DNA of 64,000 nucleotides from NCBI RefSeq assembly GCF_043195135.1, contig NZ_JBAFWP010000012.1. One strand, given 5' to 3'. Position numbers and translations under genes: made by a program. Of the stretch, positions 1 to 9,050 are shown in pieces. Below the pieces are notes generated by a model, which was given only the letters and a program-made list of their open reading frames with translations, was not told the DNA's origin and did no database searches. Numbering within the stretch: position 1 is the first letter of the stretch; each line of letters begins with the position of its first letter. This stretch comes from NCEH01 sp043195135 (GTDB lineage: Bacteria > Pseudomonadota > Alphaproteobacteria > Rhizobiales > Xanthobacteraceae).

Positions 1-486
1 CGCGACCTGTTGCGCCGGGCCTCGACCCATCTGCGGGCCTATTTCCGGCGCCAGCTCGCGCGCTATGGCCACGGGCTGGATGCCGCCGAGGACCTGCTCC
101 AGGACACGCTGCTGGTCATCCATACCCGCCGGCAGGCCTACCTGCCCGGCTCCCCGGTGCTCGCCTGGATCTATGGGATTGCGCGGTACAAATTGATCGA
201 TTTCCTGCGGGCCCGGCACCGCTCGTTCTCGCACCTGCCCATCGAGGACGCCGAGGACGTGGCGGCCCAGGATGGATATGAGGGAATCGATACCGCGCGC
301 GAACTGCACAAGGCGCTCGCGACATTGCCGAACAACTTCCGCCTGCCCATCGAATACGTGAAGCTCGAAGGGCTCAGCATCGCCGAGGCGGCGGCCCGCA
401 CCGGAATGTCCGATGCCGCCATCAAGGTCAGTATTCATCGCGGCATGAAGAAGCTCGCCGCCATCCTTTCGGAGGCCCGCCCATGA
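1..486 (+). CDS. ECF-type RNA polymerase sigma factor (5' end outside window)
   Basis: The reading frame is open from the first base, so the true start lies upstream; a TTG at 10 is only an internal codon candidate. The 161 visible residues show sigma region 2 (the stretch with E-D-L-L-Q-D-T-L followed by the W-I-Y-G-I-A-R core) and a region 4 helix-turn-helix near the end (G-L-S-I-A-E-A-A then V-S-I-H-R-G-M-K-K-L). These are hallmarks of sigma-70 family ECF factors, which redirect RNA polymerase to stress or envelope genes. The stop codon overlaps the start of the next gene as ATGA, and that gene is an NrsF-like membrane anti-sigma factor, so the pair should be co-translated and functionally linked. 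The regulon cannot be read from the sequence. Confidence 0.9.
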   Translation, partial: RDLLRRASTHLRAYFRRQLARYGHGLDAAEDLLQDTLLVIHTRRQAYLPGSPVLAWIYGIARYKLIDFLRARHRSFSHLPIEDAEDVAAQDGYEGIDTARELHKALATLPNNFRLPIEYVKLEGLSIAEAAARTGMSDAAIKVSIHRGMKKLAAILSEARP

Positions 487-1124
487 ACACCGACGATCTG
501 ATCGATTTTCTCGCCACCCGGGTCGAGCCGGTCGATCCGCATCGGCAGGACCGGCAGGCGCTGGCGGCGCTTTTGATGTCGCTCGCCGCCGCCACCGCCG
601 CCGTGATCGTCGCCCTGGGGCTGCGCGCCGACCTGATGCAGGCCATGGTCTCCGCGGGCTTCGCCATGAAGATCACCTTCCTGGCGACGCTGGTGGGAAT
701 CGCGCTCTGGGCGCTGCGGAAAGGCGCGCGCGCCGGCGCCGCGGACCCGGCGCCGCTGCGCCTCGTCTGCGTGCCGCTGATGCTGCTGTGGATCCTCGGC
801 GCGCTGGAGCTGGCGACGCTCCCGGTCACCGCCTGGCGCGCCACGGTGATGTTCCACGAATGGCCGGTCTGCCTGCTCTCCATCCCCCTGCTGTCCGCCC
901 TGCCGCTGGTCGCGCTGACGCTGGTGGTGCGCGAGGGGGCGCCGACGCACCTGCGCTATTGCGGGGCGCTGACGGGCCTGGTCGCCGGTGGCCTCGGGGC
1001 TTTGGCCTATGCCGCCTATTGCCTCAACGACACGCCGGTCTATGTGGGGGTCTGGTATGTGGCGGGCATCGCCGCCGTCACCGCCTTCGGCTGGCTCATG
1101 GGGCCGCGCATGCTGCGCTGGTGA
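483..1124 (+). CDS. NrsF (DUF1109)-family membrane anti-sigma factor
   Basis: A 213-residue integral membrane protein with a short cytoplasmic N-terminus (starting M-N-T-D-D-L-I) followed by about six hydrophobic segments spread over residues 30-210. Length, topology and position directly downstream of an ECF sigma gene, with a 4-base ATGA overlap, fit the DUF1109/NrsF family. Members of this family hold their partner sigma factor at the membrane and release it on a signal such as heavy metals or oxidative stress. The N-terminal region would be expected to bind the sigma factor. The assignment rests on topology plus context rather than on a short catalytic motif, and the inducing signal is unknown. 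Confidence 0.8.
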   Translation: MNTDDLIDFLATRVEPVDPHRQDRQALAALLMSLAAATAAVIVALGLRADLMQAMVSAGFAMKITFLATLVGIALWALRKGARAGAADPAPLRLVCVPLMLLWILGALELATLPVTAWRATVMFHEWPVCLLSIPLLSALPLVALTLVVREGAPTHLRYCGALTGLVAGGLGALAYAAYCLNDTPVYVGVWYVAGIAAVTAFGWLMGPRMLRW

Positions 1125-1220
1125 GGGCGGGGGACGTCGCGCGCGGGCCTCCGGCCGCTATTGTGCCCCGGGCGCGCGAGGGATAAAAGAACCCCTCGGC
1201 GTTCCGCGGGCTGCCCCTTC

Positions 1221-3236
1221 ATGAATCAGTATAGGGCCGATATCGACGGCATAAGGGCGATCGCGGTTTCCCTTGTCCTTGTGTTCCATGCAGGATTTTC
1301 GTTTCTTCCGGGCGGATTTATTGGCGTTGACGTGTTTTTCGTCATCTCCGGTTATCTGATCACGGACAATCTGCTCCAGGCGATGCGCGCCGGATCGTTT
1401 TCGCTGCTGGATTTCTACGATCGGCGGGTGCGGCGCATCCTGCCGGCGCTGCTGGTGGTGATCGCCGCGACGCTGGGCGCGGGGTTCCTGATCCTGGCGC
1501 CGGGCGCCTATGCGGTGCTCGGGCGCAGCGCGGCGTTCGCGGCGCTCGGCATTTCCAATTTCTTCTTCTTCCGCAACACCGGCTATTTCGACGGCGCGGC
1601 CGAGGCCATGCCGCTGCTGCACACCTGGTCGCTGGCGGTGGAAGAGCAATTCTATCTCGCCTGGCCGCTGGTGCTCTATGGCGCCTATCGCGGGGCGCGG
1701 CGCTGGCCGCGCCTGCTGCCGCTCGTGGTGGCGCTGGTGGTGGGCCTCAGCTTCGCCCTGGCCGTGCAGAAGGTCGCGGAAGGGGCGAAAAGCGCCTTCT
1801 ACCTGCCGCTCGGCCGCGCCTGGGAACTGGCGCTGGGCGGCGCCCTGGTGCTGGCGCGCGCGCACCTGGCGCGGCTGCCGGGCCTCGTGGCGCAGGGGCT
1901 GAAGCTGGCCGGGCTCGCCCTCATCGTCGCGCCGGCCCTGGTGCTGACCCCCGCCAGCCCCTTTCCCGGCCTCAATGCCCTGGCACCCGTGCTCGGCGCG
2001 GCGCTGCTGCTGATGCCGACGGCCGCCCCGACGCTCGGCGCGCGGCTGCTCGCCCTGCCGCCGCTGCCCTTCATCGGCCGCATCTCCTATTCGCTCTATC
2101 TCTGGCACTGGCCGGTCCTGGTGTTCGCGCGCCAGTACAAGAACGGCGATCCGCTGAGCACCGGGCAGGCGCTCGGCGCCCTCGCGGCCTCGGTGCTGCT
2201 GGCGTGGCTCTCCTGGCGGTTCGTCGAACAGCCGTTCCGCGTGCGCCGCTTTCCCGCGCGCAAGGTGGTGCTGGCGGGCAGCGCGGCCTGCCTGCTGATG
2301 GCCGCGCTCAGCTTCGGCATCTATCGCGCCGACGGTCTTTCCGGCCGCGTTTCGCCGCAACTGGCGGAATTGGGCTCGTTCGCGCGCGTGTGGGAATGGG
2401 ACTGCGCGCAGCACGTCTCGCTGGACGGCGGGCCGAGCCTGTGCGTCGCCGGCGCGGACTGGGCGACCGCGAAGACCCGCGGCGTGATCTGGGGCGACAG
2501 CCATGCCGAGCATCTCATGCATCTGCTGGATGTCGCCGGCCGCAAGACCGACACGGCGGTGGCGCTGCTGCGCATCTGTCCGGCGATCTTCTCCGAGGAC
2601 GGGCTGCGCCGCAAACCGGTGGGCCTGCCGGCCGAATGCGAGCGCACCTATCGCGCCACCCTCGCCATGCTGAAGGCCGACCCGCAGATCAATCTGGTGA
2701 TCCTCGCCTCCGCCTGGGGCGACATGCCGGACGCCGTCTACCGCAAGGAGGGAGACCCCACCAGCCATGCGACGGGGGTGGGCCTGATGCGCGAGACTTT
2801 CCTCGATCTCGTGCCGCGCCTTGCGGCGCCGGGCCGCAGGATCGTGCTGTTCGCCGACATTCCCCATTGGGCGAGCGACCCGCTGCCCTGCGTCGCCGCC
2901 CGCGACGGCTCGCTGCTACGCGCGCCCTGCCGGCGCGAGGTGGGCCGCCTGACGCCGGCCGAGTACGGCACCGACCAGCGCGATGTGGATGCCATGTTCC
3001 GCAGCCTGCGTGGGGTGCGGGGCGACGTGGTGGTGGCGGTGCCGGCGGACCAGCTCTGCGACCCGATGGGGTGCATGGCCCGCTTCGAGGGGCAGTTTCT
3101 GTATTTCGACCGCGACCATCTGCGCCGCAACATCCCCCTGGGAACGCGGGAGCGGTTCGCCGATCTGCTTGGCCTGCCCGATCTGATCGATGTCGGCGGC
3201 GGCGCAAGGAAGGCGCCCGTGCGGGCGAGCGAATGA
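1221..3236 (+). CDS. Acyltransferase 3 family protein with C-terminal SGNH domain (OafA-like)
   Basis: Residues 1-350 carry the acyltransferase 3 membrane domain: the opening Y-R-A-D-I-D-G-I-R-A-I-A-V, the F-F-V-I-S-G-Y-L-I block and about ten hydrophobic helices. The C-terminal half (about 390-660) is a periplasmic SGNH domain with the G-D-S-H block around residue 429 and a late D-R-D-H-L-R motif supplying the Asp-His pair. Such OafA-like proteins O-acetylate lipopolysaccharide O-antigen, exopolysaccharide or peptidoglycan, taking the acyl group across the inner membrane. I chose the ATG at 1221, which gives 671 residues beginning M-N-Q-Y-R-A-D, over an upstream TTG at 1161 that adds a low-quality extension. 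The sugar target is unknown. The gene stands alone, with about 180 bp to the next gene. Confidence 0.88.
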   Translation: MNQYRADIDGIRAIAVSLVLVFHAGFSFLPGGFIGVDVFFVISGYLITDNLLQAMRAGSFSLLDFYDRRVRRILPALLVVIAATLGAGFLILAPGAYAVLGRSAAFAALGISNFFFFRNTGYFDGAAEAMPLLHTWSLAVEEQFYLAWPLVLYGAYRGARRWPRLLPLVVALVVGLSFALAVQKVAEGAKSAFYLPLGRAWELALGGALVLARAHLARLPGLVAQGLKLAGLALIVAPALVLTPASPFPGLNALAPVLGAALLLMPTAAPTLGARLLALPPLPFIGRISYSLYLWHWPVLVFARQYKNGDPLSTGQALGALAASVLLAWLSWRFVEQPFRVRRFPARKVVLAGSAACLLMAALSFGIYRADGLSGRVSPQLAELGSFARVWEWDCAQHVSLDGGPSLCVAGADWATAKTRGVIWGDSHAEHLMHLLDVAGRKTDTAVALLRICPAIFSEDGLRRKPVGLPAECERTYRATLAMLKADPQINLVILASAWGDMPDAVYRKEGDPTSHATGVGLMRETFLDLVPRLAAPGRRIVLFADIPHWASDPLPCVAARDGSLLRAPCRREVGRLTPAEYGTDQRDVDAMFRSLRGVRGDVVVAVPADQLCDPMGCMARFEGQFLYFDRDHLRRNIPLGTRERFADLLGLPDLIDVGGGARKAPVRASE

Positions 3237-3419
3237 GGATCGGGGCGCGAAAATCGTCCCGCCGGTCACGGATGCGCGCCGCGCGCCCCGCGATGTCATG
3301 CCCCGTTCATCGATGCACGCAAAGGCTGTCTCCCCGCCCGGGTCATCGCGCCCGTCGGGCGGCATTCGAACCAATCCGCAGCGGGGGCGTTCTCTGGGCG
3401 GAGCACGCAGGAGAAGCAG

Positions 3420-3830
3420 ATGAGCATCTTTGGAAAGATCGTTTCCGCCATTTTCGGCCATTCGGCCGAGGCCAAGCCCGTCGCGCCGGCTGACGTGCCG
3501 GCGCCCGGCGGAACCTCGGGCGGCGCTGCGCCTCCCGTTCCCGGCGCGGTTCCCGCGACGCCCGCCGCCCCCGCGGTGGATGTGGAAGCCGTTCTCACCG
3601 GCCTTGCCGCCAAGACCAGCGAGAAGCTGGACTGGCGCCATTCCATCGTCGACCTGATGAAGCTGCTGGACCTGGATTCCTCGCTCGCGGCCCGCAAGGA
3701 ACTGGCCCACGAACTGCACTATTCCGGCGACACGGGCGATTCCGCCACGATGAACATCTGGCTGCACAAGCAGGTGATGACGAAGCTCGCCGAGAACGGC
3801 GGCAAGGTTCCCGAGGACCTGAAGCACTGA
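3420..3830 (+). CDS. DUF3597 domain-containing protein
   Basis: A 136-residue soluble protein. It opens with a conserved M-S-I-F-G-K-I segment, continues with an Ala/Pro-rich flexible linker (about residues 20-57) and ends with a compact domain containing V-D-L-M-K-L-L-D-L-D, the block H-E-L-H-Y-S-G and a final W-L-H-K-Q-V. This arrangement matches the DUF3597 family, whose E. coli-type members resemble LysM-adjacent small proteins but whose function is not established. A good GC-rich hairpin terminator follows at once, so the gene is probably monocistronic. The start is the ATG preceded by the purine-rich stretch AGGAGAAGC. Confidence 0.85.
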   Translation: MSIFGKIVSAIFGHSAEAKPVAPADVPAPGGTSGGAAPPVPGAVPATPAAPAVDVEAVLTGLAAKTSEKLDWRHSIVDLMKLLDLDSSLAARKELAHELHYSGDTGDSATMNIWLHKQVMTKLAENGGKVPEDLKH

Positions 3831-3854
3831 AGCCGGGCGTTCGCCCGCGACATC

Positions 3855-3884
3855 CCCGCGCCCCACTTTGGGCGCGGGTCTTTC
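3855..3884 (+). terminator. Terminator after the DUF3597 gene
   Basis: A perfect 9-bp stem (3855-3863 with 3870-3878) closes a 6-base loop and is followed by TCTTTCT. It lies 25 bases after the DUF3597 stop codon and separates it from the serC leader. The T-tract is short and interrupted, so termination strength is uncertain. Confidence 0.65.
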
Positions 3885-4031
3885 TGCGGGGATCTGAACG
3901 CGCCGGAGGTAAGAGCAGCGCATGTATTCGCCGCCCGAGCGACAATCAGGGAAGCAATCCTGACTTAAGCCCCAAGATTTCGTGAGCGCGCGTCCCTTGC
4001 CTTGCGCGACGGAAAGGCCTATTGCCCGCGG

Positions 4032-4080
4032 CGGGACACTCCTCCCCAACGAGGAGCGCCCATCTGAAAGGATGGCCATC
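4032..4080 (+). ncRNA. Candidate serC leader RNA motif in the serC 5' UTR
   Basis: Directly upstream of serC there are two consecutive short hairpins. The first pairs CTCCTC (4039-4044) with GAGGAG (4051-4056). The second pairs CCATC (4060-4064) with GATGG (4071-4075), with the Shine-Dalgarno purines AAAGGA in its loop and 3' arm. The ribosome site of the ATG at 4081 is therefore partly sequestered. This layout and position agree with the serC RNA motif known from comparative genomics of Alphaproteobacteria, where it precedes serC-serA. The ligand or mechanism of that motif is not established. A covariance-model search would settle the assignment. Confidence 0.65.
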
Positions 4081-5256
<1,176 letters not shown>

Positions 5257-5282
5257 GCCCGACGCGCGACCGCTGAAAATCC

Positions 5283-5399
5283 CCCTCTCCCGCTTGCGGG
5301 GGAGGGCGGGGGAGGGGGAATACCCCTCTCTTCGGCGCGATCAGCGCAAGCCCGCTCTACGGCATCCCCCTCCCAACCCTCCCCGCAAGCGGGAGAGGG
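5283..5399. repeat. Long imperfect inverted repeat between serC and serA
   Basis: The left arm (5283-5306) and right arm (5377-5399) are reverse complements over 23-24 bases, differing only in the length of one G run. Each arm also has its own small palindrome, CCCGC-TT-GCGGG. The arms enclose about 70 bases of unremarkable sequence. Intergenic palindromes of this kind (CCCTCTCCC cores) occur as dispersed families in many Hyphomicrobiales genomes. If transcribed, the whole unit would fold into one long hairpin separating serC from serA in the mRNA. No transposase is present nearby. Confidence 0.8.
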
Positions 5400-5475
5400 C
5401 CTTAACGGCCGAACTGCGCCCTCGTGTGCTGCGGACCGGCCTTAGCTTGCACCCCATTCATCCGGAGCCCACACC

Positions 5476-7062
5476 ATGGCCCCTCGCGTTCTCATTTCGG
5501 ACAAGCTGTCCGCCGCCGCCGTGCAGATCTTCAAGGATCGCGGCATCGATGTTGATTTTCAGCCCGACCTCGGCAAGGACAAGGACAAGCTCGCCGAGAT
5601 CATCGGCGATTATGACGGCCTCGCCATCCGCTCCGCCACCAAGGTGACGCCGAAGATCCTGGAAAAGGCGACCCGCCTCAAGGTGATCGGCCGAGCCGGC
5701 ATCGGCGTCGACAATGTGGATATCCCGGCCGCCACCGCCAAGGGCGTGATCGTGATGAACACGCCGTTCGGCAATTCCATCACCACCGCCGAGCATGCGA
5801 TTGCGATGATGTTCGCGCTCGCCCGCGAGATCCCCGCCGCCGACGCCTCCACCCAGGCCGGCAAGTGGGAGAAGAACCGCTTCATGGGCGTGGAGCTGAC
5901 CGCCAAGACGCTCGGCATCATCGGCTGCGGCAATATCGGCTCCATCGTCGCCGAGCGCGGCGTCGGCCTGAAGATGAAGGTGATCGCCTTCGATCCCTTC
6001 CTCTCCGCCGAGCGCGCCAAGGATCTCGGCGTCGAGAAGGTGGAACTGGAGGACCTGCTCGCCCGCGCCGACGTCATCACGCTCCATACGCCGCTGACCG
6101 AGAAGACCAAGAACATCCTCTCGGCGGAAAACCTCGCCAAGACCAAGAAGGGCGTGCGCATCATCAATTGCGCGCGCGGCGGCCTGGTGGACGAAGTGGC
6201 GCTGCGCGCCGCGCTCGACAGCAAGCATGTGGCCGGCGCGGCGTTCGACGTGTTCACGGTCGAGCCCGCCGAGACCAACCCGCTGTTCGGCCATCCCAAT
6301 GTGATCTGCACCCCGCACCTCGGCGCCGCCACCACGGAAGCGCAGGAGAATGTGGCGCTCCAGGTGGCCGAGCAGATGAGCGATTATCTGCTGTCGGGCG
6401 CCATCTCGAATGCGGTGAACTTCCCCTCCATCACCGCCGAGGAAGCCCCCAAGCTGAAGCCCTTCATCGAGCTGGCGGAAAAGCTGGGCTCGTTCGCCGG
6501 CCAGCTCACCGACACGGACATCAAGACCGTGCGCATCACCTATGAGGGCGCGGTGGCGGAGCTGAAGGTGAAGGCGCTGACCAGCGCGGCGGTGGCCGGC
6601 CTGCTGCGCCCGGTGCTGGCGGACATCAATGTCGTCTCCGCCCCGAGCGTCGCCAAGGAGCGCGGCATCGTTATCGAGGAGACCACCCGTGCCGCCGAGA
6701 GCGATTACGACAGCCTGATCACCCTGACCGTCATCACCGACACGTTCGAGCGTTCGGTTTCCGGCACGGTGTTCGCCGATGGCCGCCCGCGCATCGTCAA
6801 CATCAAGGGCATCAAGGTGGACGCCGAGTTCGCGCCCTCCATGCTGTACGTCACCAACGAGGACAAGCCCGGCTTCATCGGCCGTTTCGCCAGCCTGCTG
6901 GGGGATGCGGGCGTGAACATCGCCACCTTCGCCCTCGGCCGCGACCGCCAGGGCGGGGACGCCATCGCGCTCGTGGAAGTGGACGGGGCGCTGCCCGCCG
7001 ACGTGATCGCCAAGGTGGAGGCGCTGCCCCAGGTGAAGCACGCCAAGGGCCTCGCCTTCTGA
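5476..7062 (+). CDS. serA: D-3-phosphoglycerate dehydrogenase
   Basis: This NAD-dependent enzyme oxidises 3-phosphoglycerate to 3-phosphohydroxypyruvate, the committing step of serine synthesis. The 528-residue length is that of the long type: catalytic domain, NAD-binding Rossmann domain (G-I-I-G-C-G-N-I-G near residue 153), an intervening regulatory domain (about 320-450) and a C-terminal ACT domain (about 455-528). The active-site R-G-G-L-V-D and H-L-G-A-A-T-T-E-A blocks are intact. ACT domains in this family often sense serine. It lies 219 bp after serC, with a large palindrome between them, and ends at a strong terminator, so it may be transcribed with serC or from its own promoter. Confidence 0.96.
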   Translation: MAPRVLISDKLSAAAVQIFKDRGIDVDFQPDLGKDKDKLAEIIGDYDGLAIRSATKVTPKILEKATRLKVIGRAGIGVDNVDIPAATAKGVIVMNTPFGNSITTAEHAIAMMFALAREIPAADASTQAGKWEKNRFMGVELTAKTLGIIGCGNIGSIVAERGVGLKMKVIAFDPFLSAERAKDLGVEKVELEDLLARADVITLHTPLTEKTKNILSAENLAKTKKGVRIINCARGGLVDEVALRAALDSKHVAGAAFDVFTVEPAETNPLFGHPNVICTPHLGAATTEAQENVALQVAEQMSDYLLSGAISNAVNFPSITAEEAPKLKPFIELAEKLGSFAGQLTDTDIKTVRITYEGAVAELKVKALTSAAVAGLLRPVLADINVVSAPSVAKERGIVIEETTRAAESDYDSLITLTVITDTFERSVSGTVFADGRPRIVNIKGIKVDAEFAPSMLYVTNEDKPGFIGRFASLLGDAGVNIATFALGRDRQGGDAIALVEVDGALPADVIAKVEALPQVKHAKGLAF

Positions 7063-7098
7063 AGGCTGTCCCTGTCGCGGATAGAGAACAACAAGACA

Positions 7099-7126
7099 GC
7101 CGCCGGACCCCCTCCGGCGGCTTTTT
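7099..7126 (+). terminator. Rho-independent terminator after serA
   Basis: A perfect 9-bp GC-rich stem (7099-7107 with 7113-7121) closes a five-C loop and is followed by TTTTT. It lies 36 bases after the serA stop and marks the boundary with the convergent EamA transporter gene. Confidence 0.92.
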
Positions 7127-7146
7127 GCTGCCGCGCGGGCGGTTCG

Positions 7147-8085
7147 TCAGGCGGGCGCGACGGCGCGGGCGCGGGTCGCGGTGATGATGCCGGCGATCAC
7201 CAGCGCATAGCCCACGCCGTGAAACCATTCCAATTGCTCGCCCAGCACCAGGATGGCGAGCGCCGAGCCGAACACCGGCATGAGGTGAAAGAACGGCGCC
7301 GCCCGGTTGGCGCCCACCAGCTCCACGCCGCGATTGAACGCCATATAGGCGAGCAGCGACGGGGCGGTCATGACGAATGCCAGGACGGACAGCGTCATGC
7401 GGTTGAACTGGATGACGTGGCCCGCGGCGATCTCCCAGAGCGCGAACGGGATCAGCAGCAGGGAGCCCATGCCCATGATCACGGTGAGGAAGGACAGCGA
7501 GCGCATGGGCGGGCGCACCCGCAGGTTCGCGGCATAAAAGGCATAGATCAGCAGCGCCGCGATGATCCAGATATCGCCCACATTGGGCTTGAGGTGCAGC
7601 AGCACGTCGATGTCGCCCCGGCTGACGATCACCACCACCCCCAGCAGCGAGATGACGATGCCGGCGATCTGGCCCTTCGAGAGCCGGTCGCGGAACAGCA
7701 GGAGGCTCCAGAGCGCGATCAGCAGGGGGGAGGCGGATTGCACCAGCAGGCCGTTCAGCGCCTGGGTATATTGCAGCCCGTAATAGCTCATGGCGTTGTA
7801 GCAGGCGATGCCGCAGGCCGAGAGGACCATGAGGAACAGCCAGTTGCGCCGCACGACCGGCCAGTCGCCCAGCAATTGGCGATAGGAGAAGGGCAGGAGA
7901 ATCAGCGTCGCCCCCGCCCAGCGCAGGCAAGCGAGCGTGATGGGCGGGATCTGGCCCGCCACGAAGCGGCCCAGCACCATGTTGCACGCCCACAGAAGAG
8001 CGGTGATGGAGAGCAGCAGATAGGGCGCATTGTTGATGCGCTGGCCGAGCCGGCCGAGGGGCGAACGGGGGGGCGAAGGCAACAT
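7147..8085 (-). CDS. EamA/DMT-superfamily transporter
   Basis: A 312-residue membrane protein with ten hydrophobic segments in two homologous halves, the usual layout of EamA drug/metabolite transporters. The first repeat opens with L-L-L-S-I-T-A-L-L-W-A and contains C-L-R-W-A-G; the second half contains F-N-R-G-V-E-L-V-G-A-N-R-A and W-F-H-G-V-G. These exporters move amino acids, nucleobases or other small metabolites, but substrate cannot be predicted here. The ATG at 8085 has AGGAAG six bases upstream. Its position next to serA is convergent, not operonic, so no link to serine should be assumed. Confidence 0.85.
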   Translation of the reverse strand: MLPSPPRSPLGRLGQRINNAPYLLLSITALLWACNMVLGRFVAGQIPPITLACLRWAGATLILLPFSYRQLLGDWPVVRRNWLFLMVLSACGIACYNAMSYYGLQYTQALNGLLVQSASPLLIALWSLLLFRDRLSKGQIAGIVISLLGVVVIVSRGDIDVLLHLKPNVGDIWIIAALLIYAFYAANLRVRPPMRSLSFLTVIMGMGSLLLIPFALWEIAAGHVIQFNRMTLSVLAFVMTAPSLLAYMAFNRGVELVGANRAAPFFHLMPVFGSALAILVLGEQLEWFHGVGYALVIAGIITATRARAVAPA

Positions 8086-8198
8086 GGGGCTTCCTGGCGT
8101 GCCGCCTTTTCAGGCATTTCACACGCCAGGAAAAGAGAATTTTGATTCACCCACCCATCAGAAACCGTGATGAGTCGCCCCCACGGCCAAGCCGCCGC

Positions 8199-8756
8199 TT
8201 ATTTTCCGCGCCACTGGTCGAGCAATTGGTAGGAGGTAGGATTGTCGGCACACATGCCGCCACCGCACTCCAGCACGGTCGAGAGCCCGTTCGCGAGCGC
8301 CATTGCGGTCGCGAGCGCGACGATGATGAGGGCGAAGCGGGTGGGGCGGCCGGGCGTCGCCTCCGGGGCGAACTGGCGATCGAACAGCAGCAGGATCGCC
8401 CCGCCGAGGGCGATAACCCCGAACACCGCCGCCGCCCAGGCATAGAAATGAATGCCCAGGAAGGCATCGCCATAGGTCCCCTCGCCGGGAATGATGTGCA
8501 GCAGGGTCTGCCGCACCGACACCATGCCGCCGGCGAAGGCCGAGAGGATCATGACCGCATAATGGCTGGGCCGGGGACCGAACTTCACGTTCAGCGCGAG
8601 GCCCACGCCGGCGCCCACGAAGCCGGCGCGTTGCAGCAGGCAGAGCGGGCAGGGCAGGTCGTTGAACACGAGCTGGTCGAAGAACGCCGCGGCGAGGACC
8701 GCGAACACCGCGAGCAGCCCGAGGGCGTTGAGGGTGCGGGAAAGGGAAGGGGTCAC
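8199..8756 (-). CDS. dsbB: Disulfide bond formation protein B family (DsbB)
   Basis: An inner-membrane quinone reductase-type protein of 185 residues with four hydrophobic helices. It carries the first redox pair C36-P-L-C39 after helix 1 and a second periplasmic pair at about C164 and C169. This matches DsbB, which reoxidises DsbA and passes electrons to quinone. The second pair is closer together (C-G-G-G-M-C) than in the E. coli protein, a variation seen in some DsbB-like families. A DUF5993 microprotein gene precedes it by 10 bases and the two are probably co-transcribed. No dsbA lies within view. Confidence 0.85.
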   Translation of the reverse strand: MTPSLSRTLNALGLLAVFAVLAAAFFDQLVFNDLPCPLCLLQRAGFVGAGVGLALNVKFGPRPSHYAVMILSAFAGGMVSVRQTLLHIIPGEGTYGDAFLGIHFYAWAAAVFGVIALGGAILLLFDRQFAPEATPGRPTRFALIIVALATAMALANGLSTVLECGGGMCADNPTSYQLLDQWRGK

Positions 8757-8766
8757 GTCATTCCCC

Positions 8767-8922
8767 TCACAGCACGAGATTGAGCGGGTCGGTGGCGTGC
8801 ATCTTGAACAGTGCCAGCAGCACCAGCAGGGACACCGCCCAGACCAGCAGGGAGGGAAGGCGCTGGCCGGCGAGAATCAACGCGAACGCAACGAAGAAAC
8901 CGAAAAACGGCAGGGTCATCAT
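8767..8922 (-). CDS. DUF5993-family small membrane protein
   Basis: A 51-residue protein consisting of two hydrophobic helices (M-M-T-L-P-F-F-G-F-F, then a Leu/Val-rich helix) and a short polar end with H-A-T-D-P-L-N-L. The size, the sequence character and the location directly upstream of dsbB fit the DUF5993 family. I chose the double ATG at 8922/8919, with a G-rich ribosome site about eight bases before it; a longer frame from 8979 adds only a basic, unlike segment. A role as DsbB accessory is suggested by linkage only. Confidence 0.65.
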   Translation of the reverse strand: MMTLPFFGFFVAFALILAGQRLPSLLVWAVSLLVLLALFKMHATDPLNLVL

Positions 8923-9050
8923 GGACGTCGCCCCCCTGGGCCAAAGAAGCCGTCGGCCCTTGGGCCGGTGGCGATTCAACGTCCGATTCTATCCCGGATC
9001 TGCGACAGATGTCCGAAGGCATCTGCCCGCCGCGTCCGGGGGAGGCCGGT

